From Flavobacteriaceae bacterium (GTDB lineage: Bacteria; Bacteroidota; Bacteroidia; Flavobacteriales; Flavobacteriaceae): a DNA stretch of 32,093 bases. The DNA is taken from positions 1 to 32,093 of the forward strand of contig JANQHL010000164.1 in the NCBI GenBank assembly GCA_028277085.1, written 5' to 3'. Both the position numbers and the translations under genes were made by a program. The notes below the pieces were generated by a model. That model was not told the origin of the DNA and ran no database searches. It saw nothing but the letters and a program-made list of their open reading frames with translations. This document shows positions 7,865 through 15,993 of this stretch, piece after piece. How positions within the stretch are numbered: position 1 is the first letter of the stretch; the number at the start of each line of letters is the position of its first letter.

Positions 7865-10270
7865 ATGAATAGGCATATTAATAAGGTTGCCGTAATTGGT
7901 TCAGGAATCATGGGTAGTGGCATTGCCTGTCACTTTGCCAATATTGGGGTGGAGGTGTTATTGTTGGACATCGTCCCCCGCGAACTCACGGAAAAAGAAG
8001 CCGCAAAAGGGTTAACCCTGGACGATAGAACGGTAAGAAACCGATTGGTAAACGACGCACTTGCCAAAGCCTTAAAATCCAAGCCATCCCCTATTTACCA
8101 TCAAAAATTCGCCAATCGCATTACGACAGGGAATTTAGAAGATGATATCGCTAAAGTGGCTAAAGTAGATTGGATTATCGAAGTGGTAGTGGAACGCCTG
8201 GATATTAAGAAAAAGGTGTTTGAAAGTTTAGAAAAACATCGGACCCCGGGCACATTGATCACCTCTAATACCTCGGGAATTCCCATTCAGTTTATGAGTG
8301 AGGGGCGAAGTGAAGACTTTCAGCAACACTTCTGCGGCACCCATTTTTTTAATCCTGCGCGCTACCTGAAACTCTTTGAAATTATTCCAGGACCAAAGAC
8401 GAATCCGGAAATACTGGACTTTTTAAACGGGTATGGTGAAAAATTCCTGGGAAAAACTTCGGTAGTTGCCAAGGACACTCCTGCTTTTATTGGAAACCGG
8501 ATCGGAATTTTCAGCATTATGAGCCTTTTCCATGCGGTAAAAGCGTTGGACATGACGGTGGAGGAAGTAGATAAGCTTACAGGACCGGTAATCGGTCGGC
8601 CCAAATCCGCCACCTTCCGAACTGTTGATGTTGTTGGGCTGGACACTTTAGTCCATGTGGCCAATGGTATTTATGAGAATTGTCCCAAGGATGAACGCCA
8701 TACTTTATTTCAACTTCCAGACTTCATTAACACCTTAATGGAGAACCAATGGCTGGGTAGCAAATCCGGACAAGGATTCTATAAAAAAGAGAAAAATAAA
8801 GAAGGTAAAAGTGAGATTCTTACCCTGGACCTGGGTACCATGGCATATCGCTCCAAGAAAAGTGCCAAATTCGCCACCCTCGAACTCACCAAAACCATTG
8901 ATAAGGTAGTTGACCGCTTTAGCGTACTATGCGGCGGAAAAGATAAAGCCGGGGAGTTCTATCGCAAGAGTTTTGGGCAATTGTTTGCTTATGTGTCCCA
9001 TCGTATTCCCGAGATCACGAATGAATTGTATAAGATCGATGACGCTATGAAGGCAGGGTTCGGATGGGAGCATGGCCCTTTCCAGATCTGGGATGCCATT
9101 GGGTTAGATACCGGTTTGGAATTCATAGCTGCTGAAGGGCAACAAGCTGCTGCTTGGGTGGATGAGATGAAAGCTGCCGGAATATCCTGCTTCTACACGG
9201 TAAAAGAAGGTGCTACCTACTACTATGATATCCCCAAGAAAGCAATGGTTAAAGTGCCGGGGCAGGATGCCTTTATCATTCTGGATAATATCCGGAAAAC
9301 CAACGAAGTATTCAGGAACAGCGGCGTGGTCGTAGAAGATCTTGGCGACGGTATATTAAATGTAGAGTTCCAGTCAAAGATGAATACCCTGGGAGCTGAT
9401 GTGGTAACCGGGCTCACAAAGGCAATAGATTTGGCCGAAAAAGACTTTCAAGGACTCGTAGTAGGGAACCAAGCCGCCAATTTTTCGGTTGGAGCGAACA
9501 TCGGTATGATCTTTATGATGGCTGTGGAACAGGAGTATGACGAGCTTAACATGGCAATAAAAATGTTCCAGGACGCCATGATGCGAATGCGGTATTCGGC
9601 AATCCCTACGATCTCTGCCCCCCATGGGATGTGCCTGGGAGGGGGATGCGAACTCACCATGCATGCCGATAAGGTGGTTGCAGCCGCAGAGACCTATATC
9701 GGATTGGTTGAATTTGGCGTAGGGGTCATCCCAGGTGGTGGGGGATCCAAGGAAATGGCCATGCGGGCATCGGATTCCTTTCGAAAAGGGGATGTGGAAC
9801 TCAATGTCTTGCAGGAATACTTCTTAACCATCGGAATGGCCAAGGTGTCCACCTCAGCGTATGAGGCGTATGATCTGGGTATTCTGCAAAAAGGAAAAGA
9901 TATCGTGGTGGTAAATAAAGATCGCCAGATTGCTACGGCTAAGGCGTATGCCAAGCTTATGGCAGAACAAGGGTATACCAAACGGCCGAAAAGAAAAGAT
10001 GTAAAAGTACTGGGAAAACAAGCATTGGGAATGTTCCTGGTAGGAACGGATGCTATGGAGGCCAGTCATTATATCAGTGAGCACGATAAAAAAATAGCCG
10101 ACAAATTGGCCTATGTAATGGCGGGGGGGGATCTGTCCGAACCTAGTTATGTTAGTGAACAATACCTGTTGGATCTGGAACGGGAAGCCTTTTTATCGCT
10201 TTGTACAGAACGAAAGACCCTGGAGCGTATACAGCATATGTTGAAAACTGGTAAACCTTTGCGGAATTAA
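7865..10270 (+). CDS. fadN: 3-hydroxyacyl-CoA dehydrogenase / enoyl-CoA hydratase fusion
   Basis: This 801-aa bifunctional enzyme carries out hydration and NAD-dependent oxidation in beta-oxidation. An NAD-binding Rossmann domain comes first (G12-S-G-I-M-G17). The dehydrogenase His is H160 in HFFNPARYLKLFE, and the 3HCDH C-terminal helical parts follow. The crotonase domain lies near residues 495-700. Its two catalytic glutamates are E596 (GGGCEL) and E616 (GLVEF), 20 apart as in the crotonase family. The dehydrogenase-then-hydratase order is that of Bacillus FadN and the reverse of E. coli FadB. Gene order with the thiolase and acyl-CoA dehydrogenase also matches fadNAE. It starts 18 nt after marR and ends 1 nt before the next ATG. 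Confidence 0.93.
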   Translation: MNRHINKVAVIGSGIMGSGIACHFANIGVEVLLLDIVPRELTEKEAAKGLTLDDRTVRNRLVNDALAKALKSKPSPIYHQKFANRITTGNLEDDIAKVAKVDWIIEVVVERLDIKKKVFESLEKHRTPGTLITSNTSGIPIQFMSEGRSEDFQQHFCGTHFFNPARYLKLFEIIPGPKTNPEILDFLNGYGEKFLGKTSVVAKDTPAFIGNRIGIFSIMSLFHAVKALDMTVEEVDKLTGPVIGRPKSATFRTVDVVGLDTLVHVANGIYENCPKDERHTLFQLPDFINTLMENQWLGSKSGQGFYKKEKNKEGKSEILTLDLGTMAYRSKKSAKFATLELTKTIDKVVDRFSVLCGGKDKAGEFYRKSFGQLFAYVSHRIPEITNELYKIDDAMKAGFGWEHGPFQIWDAIGLDTGLEFIAAEGQQAAAWVDEMKAAGISCFYTVKEGATYYYDIPKKAMVKVPGQDAFIILDNIRKTNEVFRNSGVVVEDLGDGILNVEFQSKMNTLGADVVTGLTKAIDLAEKDFQGLVVGNQAANFSVGANIGMIFMMAVEQEYDELNMAIKMFQDAMMRMRYSAIPTISAPHGMCLGGGCELTMHADKVVAAAETYIGLVEFGVGVIPGGGGSKEMAMRASDSFRKGDVELNVLQEYFLTIGMAKVSTSAYEAYDLGILQKGKDIVVVNKDRQIATAKAYAKLMAEQGYTKRPKRKDVKVLGKQALGMFLVGTDAMEASHYISEHDKKIADKLAYVMAGGDLSEPSYVSEQYLLDLEREAFLSLCTERKTLERIQHMLKTGKPLRN

Positions 10271-10271
10271 T

Positions 10272-10808
10272 ATGGCAAGTACCAGAACTGATCGCCTTCA
10301 GAGTATAGGGACCATTTTGGCATTAGTCATTAGTATCATCGCAATGGTTACTTCTATTTATGAGGCCGGCATAATGCGATCACAACAAAAATCTATGGTT
10401 TGGCCCTATTTAAGTTTAACAGAACACTATAATAATGAAGGTTTTGGTATTAAAGTTACGAACAAAGGCACTGGGCCGGCGATAGTGACTTCAGTGCAGT
10501 TGGATTACAAAGGAACCCCTATCGAAAACATAGATGTGTTAATGGATTCGTTAAACCCGGACAGGACTTTTGGCTATAACATTTTACGAAACAACACCAT
10601 AGGAAATCATGTGTTTACTTCTGGGGAGGAAATTATGCTATTTGGGCTTCCCCATAACGAGGAAACCGAGGTGATTATGGAGAATATCCCAAAAGTTAGA
10701 ATGCGAATAGGCTATAAATCCGTGTTAGACGAATACTGGTTTTACGATACCGAAACAGATGTGCACCTTAAAGAGGAATTTAAGGCGACAACAGAATTTA
10801 AAAATTAA
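10272..10808 (+). CDS. Membrane-anchored protein of unknown function inside the fad operon
   Basis: I do not recognise a function for this 178-aa protein. An N-terminal transmembrane helix covers about residues 12-33 (IGTILALVISIIAMVTSIYE). A soluble domain then opens with QQKSMVWPYLSL and contains the Ig-like strand pattern FGIKVTNKGTGPAIVTSVQLDYKG, which suggests a beta-sandwich. The topology is probably a single membrane anchor with the domain on one face; orientation is uncertain. The gene is spaced 1 nt from fadN and 3 nt from the thiolase gene, so it is translated as part of the operon. Homologous-looking WPYL membrane proteins occur as scattered hypotheticals. A role in lipid catabolism is not shown. 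Confidence 0.85.
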   Translation: MASTRTDRLQSIGTILALVISIIAMVTSIYEAGIMRSQQKSMVWPYLSLTEHYNNEGFGIKVTNKGTGPAIVTSVQLDYKGTPIENIDVLMDSLNPDRTFGYNILRNNTIGNHVFTSGEEIMLFGLPHNEETEVIMENIPKVRMRIGYKSVLDEYWFYDTETDVHLKEEFKATTEFKN

Positions 10809-10811
10809 GGA

Positions 10812-12002
10812 ATGAGAACAGCATATATAGTAAAAGGATACCGAACCGCGGTGGGTAAGGCGCCCAAAGGGGCGTTCCGATTTAAACGTGCCGACGAAAT
10901 GGCCGCAGAAACCATCGAGCATTTGGTAGGACAGTTTACCGATTTCGATAAAAAACGAATTGACGATGTCATTGTAGGTAACGCCATGCCTGAAGGATCA
11001 CAAGGATTAAATATGGCACGCCTGATCTCTTTAATGGGATTGGATATCGTGGATGTACCAGGGGTCACCGTTAATCGATTTTGTTCCTCCGGATTAGAAA
11101 CCATTGGTATTGCAACAGCCAAAATCCAGTCCGGGATGGCAGATTGTATCATTGCCGGAGGGGTGGAAAGTATGAGTTCCGTTCCCATGACAGGGTTTAA
11201 AACGGAATTGAACTATGACCTGGTCAATTCAGGTCACGAAGACTATTATTGGGGAATGGGGAATACTGCCGAAGCCGTGGCCCAGGAATTCAAAGTATCG
11301 CGTGAGGACCAGGACGAATTCGCCTATAATTCGCATAAAAAAGCATTAAAAGCCCAGTCAGAAGACCGATTTCAGGATCAGATTGTTCCCATCGAGGTAG
11401 ATCACACTTATGTAGGTGCCGACGGCAAAAAAGCCACCAAAAAATATTCCGTTGCCAAAGATGAGGGTCCTAGAAAGGATACTTCCCTGCAGGCCTTAGC
11501 CAGGTTACGTCCGGTTTTTGCAGCGAACGGTAGTGTAACTGCGGGAAACTCCTCTCAAACCAGTGATGGCGCAGCATTTGTAATGATCATGAGCGAGGAT
11601 TTGGTGAAAGAATTGAATTTGGAACCTGTAGCACGGTTGGTAAGCTATGCTGCGGCAGGGGTAGAACCCAGAATTATGGGTATCGGCCCCGTTAAAGCGG
11701 TGCCAAAAGCCTTGAAGCAAGCTGGGATGAAACAAGACGACATTGAACTGATCGAATTGAACGAGGCTTTTGCCTCACAATCCCTGGCAGTCATTCGCGA
11801 GTTGGGATTAAATAATGATATCGTTAACGTCAATGGGGGTGCCATTGCCTTGGGACATCCTTTAGGGTGTACCGGCGCAAAACTCTCGGTGCAACTCTTT
11901 GACGAGATGCGCAAACGCAATATGCAAGGCAAGCATGGCCTTGTTACCATGTGTGTAGGTACCGGACAAGGTGCCGCAGGCATATTTGAATTTTTGAATT
12001 AG
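10812..12002 (+). CDS. fadA: Acetyl-CoA C-acyltransferase (3-ketoacyl-CoA thiolase)
   Basis: This 396-aa thiolase cleaves 3-ketoacyl-CoA to acetyl-CoA and a shortened acyl-CoA. The nucleophilic cysteine is C91 in VNRFCSSGLE. Downstream are NEAFASQ, GGAIALGHPLGCTGA with H349, and the second active-site cysteine C381 in MCVGTGQGAA. Length and motif spacing are normal. In context, with an enoyl-CoA hydratase/dehydrogenase fusion and an acyl-CoA dehydrogenase, a degradative role is more likely than biosynthetic acetoacetyl-CoA formation. The gene starts 3 nt after the membrane protein gene and is followed by the inserted four-helix-bundle gene. Confidence 0.95.
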   Translation: MRTAYIVKGYRTAVGKAPKGAFRFKRADEMAAETIEHLVGQFTDFDKKRIDDVIVGNAMPEGSQGLNMARLISLMGLDIVDVPGVTVNRFCSSGLETIGIATAKIQSGMADCIIAGGVESMSSVPMTGFKTELNYDLVNSGHEDYYWGMGNTAEAVAQEFKVSREDQDEFAYNSHKKALKAQSEDRFQDQIVPIEVDHTYVGADGKKATKKYSVAKDEGPRKDTSLQALARLRPVFAANGSVTAGNSSQTSDGAAFVMIMSEDLVKELNLEPVARLVSYAAAGVEPRIMGIGPVKAVPKALKQAGMKQDDIELIELNEAFASQSLAVIRELGLNNDIVNVNGGAIALGHPLGCTGAKLSVQLFDEMRKRNMQGKHGLVTMCVGTGQGAAGIFEFLN

Positions 12003-12020
12003 TGTCTAGAAACTTGAAAA

Positions 12021-12033
12021 AAGAATCAAGACT
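12021..12033. repeat. Left inverted-repeat flank of the four-helix-bundle gene
   Basis: AAGAATCAAGACT lies directly before the ATG at 12034. It matches 11 of 13 positions of the reverse complement of ATTCTTGAGTCTT at 12403-12415, on the other side of the gene. Such ends would be expected of an inserted cassette. Confidence 0.5.
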
Positions 12034-12390
12034 ATGAAGAGACATAATTTTAAAAAATTAAAGATTTGGGAAGAAGGAATGCAAATCGTGGATGACACCT
12101 ATGAATTAGTAAAAGGTTTTCCCCTGCTCGAAAAATTCAGTCTTACGTCTCAATTGCTTAGATGTTCAGTTTCTATTCCTTCAAATATTGCCGAAGGAAC
12201 TAGTAAATCTACGGACCGGCATTTCAATAAATACATTGAGCATAGCCTCGGTTCAGCTTTTGAATGGGAAACACAGCTAATTATAGCCAGGAGAAGAAAC
12301 TATATGGAAGAAAATCAATTTTCACATTTATCTGACAAAATTCAACAATTACAAAAAATGATTTCAGGTTTCCAAAGCGGACTAAATTAG
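12034..12390 (+). CDS. Four-helix-bundle protein (S23/IVP type, TIGR02436-like)
   Basis: This 118-aa all-helical protein carries the family signature LLRCSVSIPSNIAEGTSKS followed by a helix with FNKYIEHSLGSAFEWETQL. The family was first seen as intervening-sequence proteins in 23S rRNA genes ("S23"), is common as single scattered genes in Bacteroidota, and is structurally related to Avd of diversity-generating retroelements. The cellular role is unknown. The gene sits between thiolase (31 nt gap) and acyl-CoA dehydrogenase (39 nt gap). Both gaps carry similar short sequences in inverted orientation (12021-12033 and 12403-12415), suggesting insertion of a small cassette into a working operon. 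No reverse transcriptase or variable repeat is present here. Confidence 0.92.
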   Translation: MKRHNFKKLKIWEEGMQIVDDTYELVKGFPLLEKFSLTSQLLRCSVSIPSNIAEGTSKSTDRHFNKYIEHSLGSAFEWETQLIIARRRNYMEENQFSHLSDKIQQLQKMISGFQSGLN

Positions 12391-12402
12391 TCTTGTATCT
12401 GG

Positions 12403-12415
12403 ATTCTTGAGTCTT
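12403..12415. repeat. Right inverted-repeat flank of the four-helix-bundle gene
   Basis: ATTCTTGAGTCTT lies 13 nt after the stop of the four-helix-bundle gene. It is the inverted partner (11/13) of 12021-12033. Each copy contains the inner repeat form AAGAnTCAAGAnT when read in the appropriate direction. Confidence 0.5.
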
Positions 12416-12429
12416 AAATCTTTAATACT

Positions 12430-14241
12430 ATGAGTACAGAAACCCTAAATAAAGAAATCCTACGCGGAGGTCAGTTTCTAGTCAAGGAAACCCCGTGTGA
12501 GGAGGTATTCACCTTAGAAGATCTTACCGAAGAACAGCAAATGATGCGCGAAAGCACCAAGGAATTTGTAGACCGAAAGCTTTGGGCGCATTGGGAACGT
12601 TTTGAAAAAAAGGACTATGCCTACACAGAGGAATGTATGCGGGAAGCCGGTGAACTCGGTTTGTTGAGTATCGCTGTTCCTGAGGCCTACGGAGGCATGG
12701 GAATGGGCTTTGTGTCTACCATGTTGGTATGCGATTATATTTCCGGTGCCACCGGGTCGTTTAGTACCGCTTTTGGGGCCCATACCGGAATTGGCACCAT
12801 GCCAATTACGTTATATGGTACGGAAGCACAAAAAGCAAAGTACGTACCAAAATTAGCTTCCGGGGAATGGTTTGGGGCCTATTGCCTAACCGAGCCTGGT
12901 GCAGGGTCTGACGCGAATTCCGGAAAAACAAAAGCGGTCTTGTCGGAAGATGGAACATACTACAGCATCTCAGGGCAAAAAATGTGGATCTCCAACGCAG
13001 GCTTCTGTAATTTGTTAATTGTATTTGCCCGAATTGAAGACGATAAGAATATTACGGGCTTTATTGTGGAATACGATCCTGAAAATGGGATTACGTTAGG
13101 AGATGAAGAGAAGAAGCTCGGCATCCACTCCTCCTCTACCCGTCAAGTGTTTTTTAACGAGACCAAAGTCCCCGTTGAAAATATGCTTTCCGAGCGTGGG
13201 AACGGTTTCAAGATCGCTATGAATGCGTTAAATGTTGGACGAATAAAATTGGCTGCAGCTTGCCTGGAGGCACAACGTAGGGTAATTAATGAAGCTGCAA
13301 AATACGCCAATGAACGGGTACAGTTCAAAACCCCAATTGTCAATTTTGGAGCGATCAAAGCGAAGTTAGCCGATATGGCTACCAATGTTTATGTAGATGA
13401 GGCAGCTTGTTACAGAGCCGCCAAAAACATCGAGGACCGCATTGCCTTACGAGAGGCCGACGGAAACTCGCATCAGGAAGCAGAATTGAAAGGTGTTGAA
13501 GAATACGCTATTGAGTGTTCTATTTTAAAGGTCGCGGTGTCAGAACACGTACAACATACTTCGGATGAAGGTATTCAGATCTTTGGAGGTATGGGCTTTA
13601 GCGCCGATACACCTATGGAATCAGCCTGGAGGGATGCCCGGATTTCACGGATTTATGAAGGAACCAATGAGATCAATAGAATGCTTTCAGTAGGTATGCT
13701 GGTCAAAAAAGCGATGAAGGGTCATGTAGACCTCCTGGGGCCAGCTACAGCGGTTGGTGAGGAGCTTATGGGGATCCCATCTTTTGAAACTCCGGATTTT
13801 TCCGAACTCTTTGCTGAAGAAAAAGATTTGATCAAACGTTTGAAAAAGGTATTTTTGATGGTAGCCGGTAGCGCAGTTCAAAAATTTGGACCGGACCTGG
13901 AAAAGCATCAGCAATTGCTCTTAGCTGCTTCGGATATTCTGATTCAGATCTATTTGGCCGAATCCGCACTATTGCGAACCGAAAAGAATGTGAAGCGATT
14001 TGGTGAAGAAGCACAAGCTGCTCAGATAGCAATGTCAAAATTGTATCTTTACCGCGCCGTGAACATCGTGAATGATAAAGGTAAAGAAGCGATAATCTCC
14101 TTTGCCGAAGGTGATGAACAGCGCATGATGCTTATGGGATTAAAACGATTTACAAAATATACGAACTACCCCAATGTAGTAGCACTTCGGACCCAGATTG
14201 CCGATAAGGTTGCTGCAGATAACGGTTATACTTTTGACTAA
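12430..14241 (+). CDS. fadE: Acyl-CoA dehydrogenase, long (VLCAD/FadE-type)
   Basis: This FAD-dependent enzyme catalyses the first oxidation of beta-oxidation. The 603-aa length is about 200 aa more than the usual 380-aa members, and the extra C-terminal domain is like that of VLCAD/ACAD9 and Bacillus FadE. FAD-binding and fold signatures include GAYCLTEPGAGSDA, KMWISNAG, and GGMGFSADTPMESAWRDARI. The catalytic base is E410 in RIYEGTNEINR, at the position used by medium- and very-long-chain enzymes. It is the last gene of the marR-fad operon, 39 nt after the four-helix-bundle gene, and is followed by a strong intrinsic terminator. It probably passes electrons to an ETF encoded elsewhere. Confidence 0.95.
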   Translation: MSTETLNKEILRGGQFLVKETPCEEVFTLEDLTEEQQMMRESTKEFVDRKLWAHWERFEKKDYAYTEECMREAGELGLLSIAVPEAYGGMGMGFVSTMLVCDYISGATGSFSTAFGAHTGIGTMPITLYGTEAQKAKYVPKLASGEWFGAYCLTEPGAGSDANSGKTKAVLSEDGTYYSISGQKMWISNAGFCNLLIVFARIEDDKNITGFIVEYDPENGITLGDEEKKLGIHSSSTRQVFFNETKVPVENMLSERGNGFKIAMNALNVGRIKLAAACLEAQRRVINEAAKYANERVQFKTPIVNFGAIKAKLADMATNVYVDEAACYRAAKNIEDRIALREADGNSHQEAELKGVEEYAIECSILKVAVSEHVQHTSDEGIQIFGGMGFSADTPMESAWRDARISRIYEGTNEINRMLSVGMLVKKAMKGHVDLLGPATAVGEELMGIPSFETPDFSELFAEEKDLIKRLKKVFLMVAGSAVQKFGPDLEKHQQLLLAASDILIQIYLAESALLRTEKNVKRFGEEAQAAQIAMSKLYLYRAVNIVNDKGKEAIISFAEGDEQRMMLMGLKRFTKYTNYPNVVALRTQIADKVAADNGYTFD

Positions 14242-14266
14242 TTCAAATACTTCTACAGGAAGTGAT

Positions 14267-14298
14267 AAAAACCGCCCCTGGTTTGGGGCGGTTTTTTG
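14267..14298 (+). terminator. Strong intrinsic terminator of the marR-fad operon
   Basis: The stem arms are AAAACCGCCCC (14268-14278) and GGGGCGGTTTT (14285-14295), perfectly paired with a 6-nt loop TGGTTT and a run of six T's on the right side. The run of A's on the left gives it some bidirectional character. It begins 26 nt after the acyl-CoA dehydrogenase stop. Confidence 0.95.
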
Positions 14299-14335
14299 TT
14301 TTGCCCCTGCAACCTAAACGGGCTATTTTTATCCA

Positions 14336-15763
14336 ATGGAAGGGACGCTGTTAAAGAAATTGTATTCGCCAGAAGCCTTCAATGCATTGGGGAATACCGT
14401 AGTGGATGTACTTACGGAACATCTGGATCGAACTGTAAACCAAGTAAATTCAAAACCCATACATTGGACCCCTCTGGAAGAGGAAGTCCGGTTTTGGGAG
14501 GCGTCTATGGAAGATGCTACTGCAAGTGATTTCTTCCCTGAAATCCTACGTCGTACCACCCACACGCATCACCCAAAATATGTAGGGCACCAGGTGGCCG
14601 CAACCGCCCCTATAACGGCACTTACCGGGATGGTAAGTTCGCTTTTAAATAACGGAATGGCGGTTTACGAAATGGGAATGGCCCCTTCTGCTATTGAACG
14701 GATCGTCATCGATCGTATCTGCAAGCAAATAGGGTATGCCGGGGACTCAGGAGGGTTTTTAACTTCCGGGGGGAGTTTGGCCAACTTAACGGCGCTGCTC
14801 TCCGCAAGAAAGGCAATTGTAAAACACGATGTTTGGAATGAGGGGAATTCCTGCCCCTTGGGGATAATGGTTTGTGAAGAATCCCATTACTGTGTGGATA
14901 GGGCGGCTAAAATCATGGGACTGGGAGAAAAAGGGATCATAAAAATTCCAGCTGCACAAGATTTTTCCATGGATGTGTCCATGCTGGAAGAATACTTTAA
15001 CAAGGCAACTTCAGAAGGGATTGAAGTCTTTGCCATCATTGGTTCTGCCCCCTCAACCGCCACCGGTGCTTATGATAACCTACAGGAAATTGGGCAATTT
15101 GCCCGTCAAAAGAACATTTGGTTTCATGTGGATGGTGCACATGGGGGTGCTGCGATTTATTCTAAAAAGTACAAAGCACTTCTCCAGGGTATTGAAAATG
15201 CTGATTCTGTAGTGATCGACGGACATAAAATGCTGCTGATGCCCACAATTACTACTGCTTTACTCTTTAAAAACAAAGCCCACGCCCAAAATACGTTTAG
15301 CCAGCAGGCGGATTATTTACTGGTAGAAAACCAGGAGGATGTCTGGTATCAAAGTGGTAAAATGACCTTCGAATGCACCAAAACGATGATGTGCCTGCAT
15401 TGGTTTGTATTACTTAAGAATTACGGCGAGCAGTTGTTTGATGAATATGTCACCCGCCAATACGATCTGGCGCAGTCATTTGCTAAGCTGCTTAAGGATG
15501 ATCCTCGTTTTGAACTGGCGACACCGCCACAATCCAACATTCTCTGTTTTCGATGGATTGTCCCTGAAAAATCCAATAAGGAATTAAACCAGTTGAACGC
15601 CGCAATCAGACAACAACTCCTAGAAGATGGAGAATTCTATATTGTACAAACCCAACTACGGGGGATTCATTATTTACGAACGAGTCTGATGAATCCCTTT
15701 ACTACACTTGAACATCTGGAACATTTGCTAGAAAAGATTGCCAAAATTGCGCAGCACAAGTAG
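14336..15763 (+). CDS. Pyridoxal-phosphate-dependent amino acid decarboxylase (group II)
   Basis: This 475-aa fold-type I PLP enzyme belongs to the glutamate/aromatic/2,4-diaminobutyrate decarboxylase group. D266 in FHVDGAHGG binds the pyridine nitrogen. K298 in VIDGHKMLLMP forms the internal aldimine. TSGGSLANLTAL is the usual phosphate-side loop, and HHPKYVGHQ near residue 80 is a group II substrate-entry feature. The amino-acid substrate cannot be decided from sequence; 2,4-diaminobutyrate, aspartate, glutamate or an aromatic amino acid are possible. The gene starts 38 nt after the strong terminator and appears monocistronic. The ATG at 14336 is the first in frame and precedes all conserved blocks. 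Confidence 0.9.
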   Translation: MEGTLLKKLYSPEAFNALGNTVVDVLTEHLDRTVNQVNSKPIHWTPLEEEVRFWEASMEDATASDFFPEILRRTTHTHHPKYVGHQVAATAPITALTGMVSSLLNNGMAVYEMGMAPSAIERIVIDRICKQIGYAGDSGGFLTSGGSLANLTALLSARKAIVKHDVWNEGNSCPLGIMVCEESHYCVDRAAKIMGLGEKGIIKIPAAQDFSMDVSMLEEYFNKATSEGIEVFAIIGSAPSTATGAYDNLQEIGQFARQKNIWFHVDGAHGGAAIYSKKYKALLQGIENADSVVIDGHKMLLMPTITTALLFKNKAHAQNTFSQQADYLLVENQEDVWYQSGKMTFECTKTMMCLHWFVLLKNYGEQLFDEYVTRQYDLAQSFAKLLKDDPRFELATPPQSNILCFRWIVPEKSNKELNQLNAAIRQQLLEDGEFYIVQTQLRGIHYLRTSLMNPFTTLEHLEHLLEKIAKIAQHK

Positions 15764-15993
15764 TACTAGTTGCCAATCGCATGTTTTCCGCTTACAGGAA
15801 CAACCAGCAAAGATATATCGCTTATTTTCTTTGTAGTAAGTAAGAAATTACGGTAAACAAAAACCATAGTTTCTTAATGGATTTCAGGCAATAGAGGTAT
15901 TTTATCGTAAAAATAGGATGCTATACCGATTTTTATTTTTTTGTAGAAAAAATTCATATGATTTTTATAGAAAATAATCATAAATAACGCATT
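15764..15993. other. AT-rich intergenic region upstream of the toxin-like lipoprotein
   Basis: These 230 nt hold no gene. The last 60 nt are very AT-rich. They include an inverted repeat ATGATT/AATCAT around a 12-nt spacer, and a leader (15971-15990) that recurs in front of the second lipoprotein gene. No exact TAnnTTTG element was found; the promoter is not identified. Confidence 0.5.
15971..15990 (+). repeat. Leader repeat copy 1 (upstream of toxin-like lipoprotein)
   Basis: AAAATAATCATAAATAACGC ends 3 nt before the ATG at 15994. It is 16/20 identical, without gaps, to 18161-18180, which ends 1 nt before an ATG at 18182. The last ten bases plus the following A are nearly identical (AAATAACGCA). 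It may be a translation-enhancing A-rich leader or a trace of duplication. Confidence 0.5.

Noticed and set aside
12034-12390. Diversity-generating retroelement (the S23-type protein resembles Avd)
   Set aside because: No reverse transcriptase, template repeat or variable repeat was found in the window.
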